64,000 bases of DNA from JAUUSJ01 sp051880475 (GTDB lineage: Bacteria > Bacillota > Clostridia > Lachnospirales > Lachnospiraceae): contig JBJEOA010000065.1 in the NCBI GenBank assembly GCA_051880475.1, positions 62,001 through 126,000 on the forward strand, in the 5' to 3' direction. Each line of letters opens with the position of its first letter. Position 1 is the stretch's first letter. The notes beneath the pieces are model-generated. The model was not told the origin of the DNA, did no database searches, and saw only the letters and a program-made list of their open reading frames with translations. Both the position numbers and the translations under genes were made by a program. Below are positions 7,803 to 16,714 of this stretch, piece by piece.

Positions 7803-10502
7803 TTAAATTAATGTTAATATTATTTTATGTGTCTTATTGGAGAGTGCATCTAACATCTTGCGTGGAATAACGGCATAGGAATCTTCAGAGACTGCAATTT
7901 CTGTCTCATCGCAAAAAGCAGAGGATACTGTATAATCACCGAAATCTTTATCATTTTTATTCTCATAAATAATATCAAGATTTTTACCAGCGAAAGTGAG
8001 CGAGATGGAGGCGATTCCTTTGTCATCAAAATGTTGGGCCAAAAGTTTTGGACATAAAATAAGATCTCCCGTTACGCCTCGGACACCGAAAACTTGTGTA
8101 ATCATAGTCATCATATACCAGCTTGCTGCACCTGTCAGGTAGTGATACATTCCTCGTCCGTCAGAGCGGAAATATTCTGGAATACCTGGATAAATATGGC
8201 TTGTATCAAAATCTAGAGCAGTATCAGAAAGTGTTTTTAATGCTTTCCAGCCTTCCTTTGCAAATCCGCGACGGTATAATGCGTTAGCGAACATAACGGT
8301 CATATGAGAAAATACAGCTCCATTTTCTTTTTCACCGTAGGCAAAACCAAACATACGTCCCATATCAAATTTCAGTTCATGAAAATCTGTATTTAAGCGA
8401 TAGCCACCGATTTCTTTTTGATAGAGATAATGGTCTGCACTTTTTACAATCTTTTTAATTTGTTCATTTGTTGCAACATAACCCATAATTGCAAAAACTT
8501 GACCAGTCAGCATCATACGAACATGGTCATGGTGGAAACCTTCAACAGCTTGTCCGTGATTATCATAGTAGCTATTAAACCATCCTTCGTCTTCTGAAGC
8601 ATTAATCCACTCGTGTTCACTTAAATATTGTGTCAACCAAGTTGCTTTTTGGACTAAATTCAAAGCGAGTGATGAGAGTGAGAATTGAGAGCGTTTGCCA
8701 CTAATATTATGTGCACATCTAGATGTGTACTCGGATAAAATTTCATGTTTTTTGTCAATATCATTAAAGAAATCAAGATTATTATTCAGTAAAATTTCAA
8801 TTTCCTCAAGCAGTTCAACAGTTTGACCTGGATGTAAGCTGTCCATAAGATTAAGCAGTTGTGCAAGCTCTCTTAGATTACCAGCGTATGCACATGTAAA
8901 TGCAACGCTCTCTCCATGTTCAGCTGCCATATCTAGAGCATCGTTCCAGTCAGCACCTCGCAATCTGTAAATATTATGATCTCCTACTTCATAAAAAGCG
9001 GTGAGTTGTTGAATTAAGAGATGTTCTAAAATACTTCCTGTATAGATTTCATTTTTGCTTGTGCGTTGTTTGTTTCCATACTCATCGTTCCATAAAGTAT
9101 CTATCTTCGTTCCGCGCATCGCTTGTGCATCTTTAAAATAAGAAATTTCTTTGTTTAAAATTTCGATATCCCCAGTTTGGTCAATATAAAGTTTTGTTGT
9201 CATCAATGGCCAGAGTGCGTGATCCATCCAAACACGGGCAATACCGTTGCGGTCTGCGATGAAATTTCCGTTGCCGTCTCCAATAATAGTTGCATTTGTT
9301 CCGTCGATACGGACACCGCCATAGTTTTGTGCAATCATTTCTCCCACATCGTGAGGGTCCATTAATAAAAGTGAGAGGCAGTCTTGCCATAAATCACGCC
9401 AACCACGTCCACCTCGTCCATAGTCATGGTGAGGTAAGAAAGAACAGCCAAATAATCGGCGCAGAAATGGCTGGAAACTAATCCATTTCATCAGATTGTC
9501 AAAATCGGTATTTTTCGTGTGAAAACCTACATTTACCTTATTTTTCCAGTATTCTTTTGTCTCCTCTAATGCCAAAAGTACCTTATCGGTAGTATTGTAT
9601 TTTTCAAAAATTTCGTCGATAGCCGTCTTTGTATCTTCTGCACCGAGAAAGACGATATACTCTGCCTTCTCACCTGGCTCTAAAGAAATCGTTTTAAATC
9701 GAAAAGCTCCCATTGCTTCTTTTCCAGCAGCCTTGCTAAAAGCAGGACATCCAAGATATTGCTCATATACTGAGCGAGGATGGGTATAACTTCCTCCTTC
9801 ACCGATAAAATCTTCTACTGTAGGATAGAAACTTTCTGGTTTTTGACCGTCTCCTGTACACCCAGCTGCATAATAAATTCTGTGATTTCTTTGATGTCCT
9901 CGCTCGTCAAAAGACATAGTCGGACATACAAGAACTCCAGTTTCTGTTGTTTCTATGCGGTGAAGCATGGAAGTTACATTTCTATGGTCTCTTATATTAT
10001 CTGCACTGCGGCCATAAATTGGCATAGCTGCGTATGCTGTCAGTTCCTGTCTGGTTTGCGATTCATTTTGAATAACAACATACATAATCTCTACATTATT
10101 ATCTCTTGGAATAAAAGAGGTTACTGTGGAGGAAATAGGAAGATTTTTAGAATTCCTTTTTAATGTATGCCACATAAATCCTGCACTTAGCTCGCTTTCA
10201 TCTTGATTTGCAGAAAATTTAGCAGCTTCTTGCTCTGAGGAAACTCCAGCTACAGAATAAACGCCCGCACCATCTATTACACACCAAAAGTTTCGAACCG
10301 AGCGGTTATTATGTAAATTTTCGGAACTCACTGGTTCTAAGAGAAAGCTATCTTGATTAAGTTTTGAATCTCCACCTAAATTTGGTGTGATAGAACTTTT
10401 TAATCCTGTTTCAGAGGCGAGCGGAAAATAAAGGTAGCTTATATTTTCAGGATTTTTAATAGTAAAGCTGCCATGCTCGTCAAGAAAATGTAAATCTTTC
10501 AA
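7803..10502 (-). CDS. GH94 phosphorylase, long form (laminaribiose/beta-oligoglucan type)
   Basis: About 899 residues, longer than disaccharide phosphorylases and near laminaribiose phosphorylase-like enzymes. An ADWND general-acid motif lies near residue 518, preceded by RGWRDLWQD. An ATG at 10520 has no ribosome binding site; AAAGGAG lies 8 nt before a TTG at 10502, so the TTG is the likely start. It is the first gene of a two-gene minus-strand operon, divergent from the sugar ABC transporter. Known role: cytosolic phosphorolysis of imported beta-glucans to glucose 1-phosphate. Specificity (beta-1,3, beta-1,2 or beta-1,4) is inference only. Confidence 0.82.
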   Translation of the reverse strand: MKDLHFLDEHGSFTIKNPENISYLYFPLASETGLKSSITPNLGGDSKLNQDSFLLEPVSSENLHNNRSVRNFWCVIDGAGVYSVAGVSSEQEAAKFSANQDESELSAGFMWHTLKRNSKNLPISSTVTSFIPRDNNVEIMYVVIQNESQTRQELTAYAAMPIYGRSADNIRDHRNVTSMLHRIETTETGVLVCPTMSFDERGHQRNHRIYYAAGCTGDGQKPESFYPTVEDFIGEGGSYTHPRSVYEQYLGCPAFSKAAGKEAMGAFRFKTISLEPGEKAEYIVFLGAEDTKTAIDEIFEKYNTTDKVLLALEETKEYWKNKVNVGFHTKNTDFDNLMKWISFQPFLRRLFGCSFLPHHDYGRGGRGWRDLWQDCLSLLLMDPHDVGEMIAQNYGGVRIDGTNATIIGDGNGNFIADRNGIARVWMDHALWPLMTTKLYIDQTGDIEILNKEISYFKDAQAMRGTKIDTLWNDEYGNKQRTSKNEIYTGSILEHLLIQQLTAFYEVGDHNIYRLRGADWNDALDMAAEHGESVAFTCAYAGNLRELAQLLNLMDSLHPGQTVELLEEIEILLNNNLDFFNDIDKKHEILSEYTSRCAHNISGKRSQFSLSSLALNLVQKATWLTQYLSEHEWINASEDEGWFNSYYDNHGQAVEGFHHDHVRMMLTGQVFAIMGYVATNEQIKKIVKSADHYLYQKEIGGYRLNTDFHELKFDMGRMFGFAYGEKENGAVFSHMTVMFANALYRRGFAKEGWKALKTLSDTALDFDTSHIYPGIPEYFRSDGRGMYHYLTGAASWYMMTMITQVFGVRGVTGDLILCPKLLAQHFDDKGIASISLTFAGKNLDIIYENKNDKDFGDYTVSSAFCDETEIAVSEDSYAVIPRKMLDALSNKTHKIILTLI

Positions 10503-10537
10503 TATATTGTCTCCTTTCATAGTAATTTATGTGAAAT

Positions 10538-10566
10538 ATTATATAGAAGACGAGAATTCGTTAAAA
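10538..10566 (-). promoter_or_regulatory. Candidate promoter of the GH94 operon
   Basis: On the minus strand a perfect TATAAT -10 (10543-10538) lies 17 nt from a weak -35 TTTTAA (10566-10561). The weak -35 suggests dependence on an activator, and an activator-like site begins 14 nt upstream of it. Confidence 0.6.
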
Positions 10567-10580
10567 TAAGAAATATGTGA

Positions 10581-10601
10581 AAAATATCAGAATCATGACA
10601 T
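10581..10601 (-). promoter_or_regulatory. 21-bp activator site, phosphorylase side
   Basis: Read toward the phosphorylase genes, this site begins ATGTCATGA and ends CTGATATTTT. It differs from its partner at 10694-10714 at a single base. Exactly 14 nt separate it from the proposed -35. The spacing and orientation fit AraC-type activation. Confidence 0.65.
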
Positions 10602-10693
10602 AAAATATGAATTTTATAAACTATATAATTTAATAGTGCATAAAAAATAAATGATATACGTTAAAAAACTATCAAAAATATAATATAAAAGTC

Positions 10694-10714
10694 ATGTCAT
10701 GAATCTGATATTTT
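10694..10714 (+). promoter_or_regulatory. 21-bp activator site, transporter side
   Basis: Read toward the transporter genes, this site begins ATGTCATGA and ends CTGATATTTT. It is inverted relative to 10581-10601 with one mismatch. Exactly 14 nt separate it from the proposed -35 at 10729. The two sites thus have the same orientation and distance relative to their own promoters. Confidence 0.65.
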
Positions 10715-10728
10715 GTTGGAATTTATAA

Positions 10729-10757
10729 TATATCAAAAAAAATGGTTACGTTATAAT
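10729..10757 (+). promoter_or_regulatory. Candidate promoter of the sugar ABC operon
   Basis: A TATAAT -10 at 10752-10757 lies 17 nt after a poor -35 (TATATC, 10729-10734). As on the other side, the good -10 and weak -35 suggest an activator-dependent promoter. Confidence 0.6.
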
Positions 10758-10775
10758 TTAACACACAAGCATAAG

Positions 10776-10794
10776 TGTGAAGCGACGCTTCACA
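10776..10794. promoter_or_regulatory. 19-bp palindromic operator in transporter leader
   Basis: TGTGAAGCG-A-CGCTTCACA is a perfect palindrome with a single central base, lying about 12-30 nt after the expected transcription start. The 1-nt centre makes an RNA hairpin unlikely. Its shape resembles LacI/CcpA-family operators, but the odd centre differs from canonical cre sites. It probably adds repression to the AraC-type activation. Confidence 0.5.
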
Positions 10795-10831
10795 AAACAA
10801 AAATCACAAAATATAAAGGAGGAATTTAAAA

Positions 10832-12223
10832 ATGAGAAAAAAAGTAATGGCGATTTTTCTCGCTACAATGGTAGGTGCCGGTGTATTAGCTGGCTGTGGA
10901 GGTTCAACCAAATCAGATACGGGAGCAGAGAAGACTGCTAATGTTGAAGAAGGAAAGGTTATTAATATTTATTCATGGAATGAAGAATTTCGTCAGCGTG
11001 TAGAGGCAGTTTATCCACAGGTGGAGAAAACTTCAGATGACGGTACAGTAACAACATTAAAAGATGGAACGGAAATTCACTGGATTATCAATCCAAATCA
11101 GGATGGTGTTTATCAGCAAAAATTAGATGAGGCATTATTAAAACAGGCAGATGCGGCAGCAGATGATAAGGTGGATATTTTCTTATCCGAGACAGATTAT
11201 GTAAATAAATATACAGATGCGGACGCAGATGTTGCTATGCCACTGAAAGATTTAGGCATCGATCCAGATGTTGATTTAAAAGATCAATATAGCTTTACTA
11301 AGACAACAGCTTCTGACCAGACTGGTGTTCAGAGAGCTTCTACATGGCAATGCTGTCCAGGATTATTAGTATATCGCCGTGATATTGCTAAAGATGTATT
11401 TGGAACAGATGATCCTGAAAAAGTTGGAGAGAAAGTAAAAGACTGGGATACTTTAAAGGCAACATCTGAGGAGTTAAAAGCAAAAGGATATTATACACTT
11501 GCTTCTTATGCGGATACTTTCCGTTTGTATGGAAATAGTATTGGGGAAGCTTGGGTTAAAGCAGGTGAGACTACTTTAAATGTTGACCAGCAGATTATGA
11601 ATTGGATAAAAGATTCTAAGGAATGGTTAGATGCAGGTTATTTAGATAAGACTGTAAAGGGACAGTGGAATGACGATTGGAACAAGGCAATGGGATCTAA
11701 ATCTAACGTATTTGCATTCTTACTTCCACCATGGGGAATTGACTTCGTGTTAAAAGAAAACTGGGACGGCGACCAAGGTGCTTGGGCTGTTACAAATCCA
11801 CCACAAGAGTATAACTGGGGAGGATCTTATGTTCACGCATGTACAGGCACAGATAACCCAGAACATGTAAAGGATATTATTCTTTCTGTAACTGCTGACA
11901 AAGATAATTTATTAAAGATTTCCAAAGATTACTCTGACTTCACAAATACAGTAAGTGGAATGCAAGAAGCTGCAAAAGATGATGCAAACTTCTCTTCTGA
12001 ATTCCTTGGAGGACAAAATCCATTCAAATATTTTGCTCCTGTTGCAGAAAATATCGCTATAGCACCTCTTTCTGCTTATGACCAAGGTTGTGTTGAATTA
12101 ATTCAGAATTCATTTAGCGACTACTTCCAGGGTAAAGTAGAATATGATAAAGCAAAAGTAAATTTTGAGACAGCAATCAAAGAGCGTTATCCAGATATTA
12201 CGGAAATTAAATGGGCAGAATAA
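10832..12223 (+). CDS. Sugar ABC transporter substrate-binding lipoprotein
   Basis: 463 residues. A lipoprotein signal peptide ends in a lipobox (GVLAGC), followed by a short acidic linker and a carbohydrate-type extracellular solute-binding domain. It delivers oligosaccharide to the two permeases that follow, and the context suggests a beta-glucooligosaccharide. The cysteine-anchored N-terminus and AAAGGAGG ribosome binding site are clear. A hairpin without a T-run follows at 12233-12262, as often seen where the binding protein must be made in excess of the permeases. Confidence 0.9.
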   Translation: MRKKVMAIFLATMVGAGVLAGCGGSTKSDTGAEKTANVEEGKVINIYSWNEEFRQRVEAVYPQVEKTSDDGTVTTLKDGTEIHWIINPNQDGVYQQKLDEALLKQADAAADDKVDIFLSETDYVNKYTDADADVAMPLKDLGIDPDVDLKDQYSFTKTTASDQTGVQRASTWQCCPGLLVYRRDIAKDVFGTDDPEKVGEKVKDWDTLKATSEELKAKGYYTLASYADTFRLYGNSIGEAWVKAGETTLNVDQQIMNWIKDSKEWLDAGYLDKTVKGQWNDDWNKAMGSKSNVFAFLLPPWGIDFVLKENWDGDQGAWAVTNPPQEYNWGGSYVHACTGTDNPEHVKDIILSVTADKDNLLKISKDYSDFTNTVSGMQEAAKDDANFSSEFLGGQNPFKYFAPVAENIAIAPLSAYDQGCVELIQNSFSDYFQGKVEYDKAKVNFETAIKERYPDITEIKWAE

Positions 12224-12232
12224 AAAGGAGCA

Positions 12233-12262
12233 GTCTGTGGAGTGTATTTATACTCCACAGAC
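12233..12262 (+). other. Intercistronic hairpin between binding protein and permease genes
   Basis: An 11-bp perfect stem (GTCTGTGGAGT, 12233-12243; complement 12252-12262) encloses an 8-nt loop. No U-tract follows. It is more likely an mRNA-stabilising or partial-attenuation element than a full terminator. Confidence 0.6.
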
Positions 12263-12285
12263 CAAGTTAGAAAGGAATGATAGTT

Positions 12286-13242
12286 ATGGGACAAAAGCGT
12301 AAAGCAGTTAGTTATGCAAAATGGGGATATATTTTTATTCTTCCATTTTTTCTATGCTATTTCATATTTTCTTTGATTCCTCTAGTGGATACAATACGAT
12401 ATAGTTTTTTTGAATATTATCGTTCTGGAATTAAGGAAATTGGGCCAAATTTTGTTGGAATGGCAAATTATGCAAGTTTGCTTGAATCTGATATGATAAA
12501 ATATGGAATAAACACGCTGATTTTATGGGTGCTTGGATTTATTCCTCAGATTGTAATAGCATTACTTCTCGCCGTATGGTTCACAGATATACGTCTTAAA
12601 ATCCGCGGACAGCAATTTTTTAAGGTAGTTATCTATCTTCCAAACTTGATTATGGCATCCGCATTTGCCATGTTATTTTTTACAATGTTTTCTACGAATG
12701 GTCCGATTAACTCCATTTTGATGTCAGCTGGATTAATTAAAGAGCGAATTGATTTTCTTGGAACTGTATTTGGAACAAGATCATTGGTTGGTTTTATGAA
12801 CTTTTTAATGTGGTTTGGAAATACAACGATTATGTTGATGGCTGCGATTATGGGTATCAGCGTAGATATTTTTGAGGCTTCTGAGCTAGATGGATGCAAT
12901 AGTATTAAAAGATTTTTCTATATTATATTGCCTTTGATACGTCCAATTCTTGCCTATACATTGATTACTGCAGTCATCGGTGGACTTCAGATGTTTGACG
13001 TTCCACAGATTTTGACAAACGGACAGGGTAATCCAGACCGTACATCCATGACATTGATTATGTTCTTGAACAGCCATTTAAGAAGTAAAAACTATGGTAT
13101 GGCAGGTGCATTATCTGTTTACTTATTTATTGTCAGCGGTATTTTATGCTTTATCGTATATAAAATGACAAATGATAGCGACCCAGATGGTTCTAAGGCA
13201 GCTGCAAGAAAGAAAGCTAAAGAAGAAAGAAGGAGGAAATAA
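12286..13242 (+). CDS. Sugar ABC transporter permease (MalF/UgpA type)
   Basis: About 318 residues with six transmembrane helices. The permease EAA loop is visible as EASELDGCNSIKRFFYIILP. An in-frame ATG at 12277 directly abuts the AAAGGA ribosome binding site (12271-12276), so ATG 12286 with 9-nt spacing is the better start. The protein pairs with the next permease to form the membrane channel. No ATP-binding subunit is encoded in the operon; Firmicutes often use a shared MsmK-type ATPase encoded elsewhere. The C-terminus is a lysine- and arginine-rich cytoplasmic tail. Confidence 0.9.
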   Translation: MGQKRKAVSYAKWGYIFILPFFLCYFIFSLIPLVDTIRYSFFEYYRSGIKEIGPNFVGMANYASLLESDMIKYGINTLILWVLGFIPQIVIALLLAVWFTDIRLKIRGQQFFKVVIYLPNLIMASAFAMLFFTMFSTNGPINSILMSAGLIKERIDFLGTVFGTRSLVGFMNFLMWFGNTTIMLMAAIMGISVDIFEASELDGCNSIKRFFYIILPLIRPILAYTLITAVIGGLQMFDVPQILTNGQGNPDRTSMTLIMFLNSHLRSKNYGMAGALSVYLFIVSGILCFIVYKMTNDSDPDGSKAAARKKAKEERRRK

Positions 13243-13246
13243 GATT

Positions 13247-14092
13247 ATGAAATCCAAAAAACCTAATTATGTGCAGACTATTATTGCACATATCGTGCTT
13301 ATTATTCTGTCATTTATGTGCCTATTTTTCTTCTATATTTTGATTGTTAATGCAACTCGCTCTCACGCAGATTTACAGAAAGGATTTTCAGCATTACCAG
13401 GAAAATATTTCTTGCAAAATCTAAAAAATGTTGCGAATGATGGAACTTTTCCTATGTTTAAGGGAATTTTAAACAGTTTAATTGTGTCAGGTTGTTCAGC
13501 GGCAATTTGTACATATTTTTCATCACTTACAGCATATGGTCTATACGCATATGATTTTAAAGTGAAAAAAGTTGCCTTCACATTCATTATGGCTATTCTT
13601 GTAATGCCTACGCAGGTTACTGCAATGGGATTTTTACGATTAATTACAAAGATGGGTATGTATGACTCCTTACTTCCATTAATTATTCCATCGATTGCAT
13701 CTCCAGCTGTATTTTATTTTATGTATAGCTATTTACAATCTTCACTGCCATTATCATTAGTTGAGGCGGCGAGAATTGATGGATGTGGAGAATTTAGAAC
13801 TTTTAATCAGATTGTACTTCCAATTATGAAACCAGCGATTGCGGTTCAGGCAATCTTTACATTCGTTGGTTCTTGGAATAATTACTTTGTTCCTGCATTA
13901 GTTATTCAGTCAAAGAATAAGATGACAGTACCTGTTTTAATTGCGACACTTCGTGGTGCAGATTATATGAATTTTGATATGGCTAAGATTTATATGATGA
14001 TTACAGTAGCGATTGTCCCAATTATTATTATCTATCTTATTCTTTCAAAATATATTATTGCGGGTGTAACACTTGGTGGTGTGAAAGAATAA
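13247..14092 (+). CDS. Sugar ABC transporter permease (MalG/UgpE type)
   Basis: 281 residues starting at ATG 13247, 4 bp after the previous stop and preceded by AGAAGGAGG; the longer in-frame reading would overlap the first permease with no signal. Six membrane helices are visible, and the EAA loop reads EAARIDGCGEFRTFNQIVLP. It forms the heterodimeric channel with the product of 12286-13242. Tight spacing shows co-translation. Confidence 0.9.
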   Translation: MKSKKPNYVQTIIAHIVLIILSFMCLFFFYILIVNATRSHADLQKGFSALPGKYFLQNLKNVANDGTFPMFKGILNSLIVSGCSAAICTYFSSLTAYGLYAYDFKVKKVAFTFIMAILVMPTQVTAMGFLRLITKMGMYDSLLPLIIPSIASPAVFYFMYSYLQSSLPLSLVEAARIDGCGEFRTFNQIVLPIMKPAIAVQAIFTFVGSWNNYFVPALVIQSKNKMTVPVLIATLRGADYMNFDMAKIYMMITVAIVPIIIIYLILSKYIIAGVTLGGVKE

Positions 14093-14118
14093 TTTTGTTA
14101 AAGAAAAGAGAGGAAAAT

Positions 14119-16578
14119 ATGAAGCAAATAAAATGGGTTCACAGTGGAACACTTCAGTCTCAGCCTTCAGAGAGGGAGATTGCACATAGCCGATTGACGA
14201 GGAAAATGGCAGCCGAGGGAATAGTTTTGCTTAAAAATGAGGGCTTACTTCCATTTGAGGTTTCCACATCAATAGCATTGCTTGGATGTGGTGCTGGCAA
14301 AACAGTGAAAGGCGGAATCGGTTCTGGCGATGTAAACAATCGAGAGAATATTTCTATACACAGAGGCTTAAAAGAAGCAGGTGTATTTATTACAAGTGAA
14401 AAGTGGTTATCCGATTATGATAAATGTTATGAGGCAGCTAGAAATGAGTGGAAAGCAAAGATACTTGAAGATGCAAAGCAGGTAGAAAATCCATTTGATG
14501 CGTATGCGGCTAATCCATTCGTTTTACCGTATGGACGTAAGATTGAGGATTACGATATTGAGGGAGCTGAGGTGGCAGTTTATGTCATCAGTCGTATTTC
14601 TGGTGAAGGAAAAGACCGTCGTAAAATAGAAGGAGATTATTATTTAAGTAAAAAAGAAGAGGCCGATATTCTATATCTTAATCAAAAAAATCTCCCAATT
14701 GTGCTAATTTTAAATGCTGGCGGTCCAGTAGAATTAACTGATATTTTAGAAAAAGCAGAAAATATTAGAGCAATTTTAAATATTTCTCAGCCAGGACAAG
14801 AAGGAGGACATGCAGTCGCTGATGTATTACTTGGTAAGGCAATGCCAGGCGGTAGACTGACTACAACTTGGGCGAAACGTTATGAAGATTATCCGTATTC
14901 CGATGCTTATAGTTATCTAAATGGGAATTTAGAGACAGAGGAATATAAAGAAGGTATTTTTGTTGGATATCGATACTTTGATAGTTTTGATGTACAGCCG
15001 TTATTCCCGTTTGGATATGGACTTTCCTACACTTCATTCGAGATGAAATTTGAAGATTTACGAATAAAAGGGAACTGTATGGAAATTGATGTCAATGTGG
15101 AAAATATTGGAAACTCTTATTCTGGAAGAGAAGTAGTCCAAGTTTATTTGACATTGCCTCAGACTGGTGATATGAGAGAGTATCATAGATTAATTGGATT
15201 TTCAAAAACGAAGGTCTTAAAGCCAGGAGAATCACAAAAGGTTACAATTGTAGTAGAACAAAAACAGATTGCCAGCTTTTCAGAACAGCTGCATGCATGG
15301 TATATTGAGGGCGGAAAATATGGAGTGTGGATTGGAGCAAATTCTGCTTCTCTTAAAATGACAGCGATACTCCATATCTTAGAGCGGGTAATCTTAGAGC
15401 AAACGAAAGCAATTTGTTCAAAACAGGTAGAGTTCACAGAACTTAGTAATCATAGTATGCTTCAAAATAAGGCAGCACAGTGGATTCAAATGGCCGAGGA
15501 ACAAAAGATTCCAGAATTTAAGTTTACACCACAAAAAGAAACTAGAAAAGAGCTTAAGACGAGAGTTGCCCTAGAACAGTCGGTTGAGGAACTTATTCCT
15601 CTCTTGTACGGAAATATTACACAAGGGACAAGTACTCTTGGTTCTTCCGGAGTTCGTGTGCCAGGTTCTGCGGGAGAAACAACAGAAGCTTTGGAAGAAA
15701 AATACGGAATTTTTTCGTTGATTATGGCAGATGGTCCAGCAGGACTTCGCTTAAGACAAAGCTATGAAGTAGATAGGAAAACAGACACAGTTTATGGGGT
15801 TGGTGTTTTAGGCTCATTGGAAAATGGATTTTTAGAGCCAATGGAGAAACATGAAGATGCAGATATTTATTATCAATATTGTACTGCATTTCCAGTGGGA
15901 ACGGCACTTGCACAGACATGGGATAAAGAATTGATGAGAAAATTTGGTGAAGCCATAGCAGTAGAGATGAATGAATTTTCTGTTAATTTATGGCTTGCAC
16001 CGGGAATGAATATTCACAGAAATCCTCTATGTGGACGTAATTTTGAGTACTATTCTGAAGATCCATTATTATCTGGAATTATGGCCGCAGCTGTAACGGA
16101 CGGTGTACAAAGCAAAGAAGGATGCGGTGTAACAATTAAGCATTTTGCCTGCAATAACCAGGAAGATAATCGAATGGGTGTGAATGTTTGCATCTCTGAG
16201 AGAGCACTTAGAGAAATTTATTTTCGTGGATTTGAGATTTCTATAAAACAAAGTTCGCCGATAGCGATTATGTCATCTTATAATCTCATTAATGGAGTTC
16301 ACGCGGCAAATAATAAAGCTTTATGTACGACAGTGGCACGCGAGGAATGGGGATTTGACGGTATCATTATGTCTGATTGGAATACAACAGTCCCAGAAGA
16401 TGGCAGTGTGCCATGGCAGTGTGCGGATGCTGGAAATGACATTATTATGCCAGGAAATGGCAAGGATGATGCAAATATTCGTGAGGCATACGCACAGGGA
16501 AAACTCTCAGAGGAAGTAATTCGAAATTGTGCAGGGCGTATCCTTGCGACGATTCATAAATTAAATAAAAAAAGCTAA
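14119..16578 (+). CDS. GH3 beta-glucosidase with reversed domain order
   Basis: About 819 residues from ATG 14119, chosen because AGAGAGG precedes it while the upstream TTG at 14095 has no site. Order is unusual. The alpha/beta sandwich comes first (AAEGIVLLKNEGLLPF), then a fibronectin-III-like segment after FGYGLSYT (~residue 297). The catalytic TIM barrel is last: DGPAGLR ~538, KHFACNNQE ~674, nucleophile D753 in MSDWN. Standard GH3 enzymes have the barrel first; a reversed subset is known from Ruminococcus and Butyrivibrio. There is no signal peptide, so it is cytosolic. It probably removes glucose from oligosaccharides brought in by the adjacent transporter, complementing the phosphorylases. 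Confidence 0.9.
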   Translation: MKQIKWVHSGTLQSQPSEREIAHSRLTRKMAAEGIVLLKNEGLLPFEVSTSIALLGCGAGKTVKGGIGSGDVNNRENISIHRGLKEAGVFITSEKWLSDYDKCYEAARNEWKAKILEDAKQVENPFDAYAANPFVLPYGRKIEDYDIEGAEVAVYVISRISGEGKDRRKIEGDYYLSKKEEADILYLNQKNLPIVLILNAGGPVELTDILEKAENIRAILNISQPGQEGGHAVADVLLGKAMPGGRLTTTWAKRYEDYPYSDAYSYLNGNLETEEYKEGIFVGYRYFDSFDVQPLFPFGYGLSYTSFEMKFEDLRIKGNCMEIDVNVENIGNSYSGREVVQVYLTLPQTGDMREYHRLIGFSKTKVLKPGESQKVTIVVEQKQIASFSEQLHAWYIEGGKYGVWIGANSASLKMTAILHILERVILEQTKAICSKQVEFTELSNHSMLQNKAAQWIQMAEEQKIPEFKFTPQKETRKELKTRVALEQSVEELIPLLYGNITQGTSTLGSSGVRVPGSAGETTEALEEKYGIFSLIMADGPAGLRLRQSYEVDRKTDTVYGVGVLGSLENGFLEPMEKHEDADIYYQYCTAFPVGTALAQTWDKELMRKFGEAIAVEMNEFSVNLWLAPGMNIHRNPLCGRNFEYYSEDPLLSGIMAAAVTDGVQSKEGCGVTIKHFACNNQEDNRMGVNVCISERALREIYFRGFEISIKQSSPIAIMSSYNLINGVHAANNKALCTTVAREEWGFDGIIMSDWNTTVPEDGSVPWQCADAGNDIIMPGNGKDDANIREAYAQGKLSEEVIRNCAGRILATIHKLNKKS

Positions 16579-16621
16579 TCTTTCTAAAATAAAAATCTTT
16601 CTCTTTTTAATAATAAAAAAG

Positions 16622-16660
16622 ACAGCGAGAATAGTAGAGATACTGTCCTCGCTGTTTTTT
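16622..16660. terminator. Bidirectional terminator between GH3 gene and asnA
   Basis: ACAGCGAG (16622-16629) pairs with CTCGCTGT (16648-16655), with A6 before and T6 after. It serves the two convergent genes. A second 9-bp inverted repeat follows at 16661-16689. Confidence 0.8.
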
Positions 16661-16714
16661 ATACGATATACTCACAAAGCATATCGTATTTCGTTGTGTT
16701 ATTTGCTAAAAGAC

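Larger units (their letters stand above)
10503..10831. promoter_or_regulatory. Divergent control region of the beta-glucoside locus
   Basis: About 330 AT-rich bases between the phosphorylase operon and the ABC transporter. It holds two promoters pointing outward, two oriented copies of a 21-bp site, and a 19-bp palindrome in the transporter leader, each listed separately. The region between the two sites (10602-10693) shows no other clear element. Confidence 0.75.

Noticed and set aside
13172..13246. Longer N-terminus for the second sugar permease
   Set aside because: It overlaps the first permease gene by 71 bp without a ribosome binding site, while AGAAGGAGG precedes ATG 13247.
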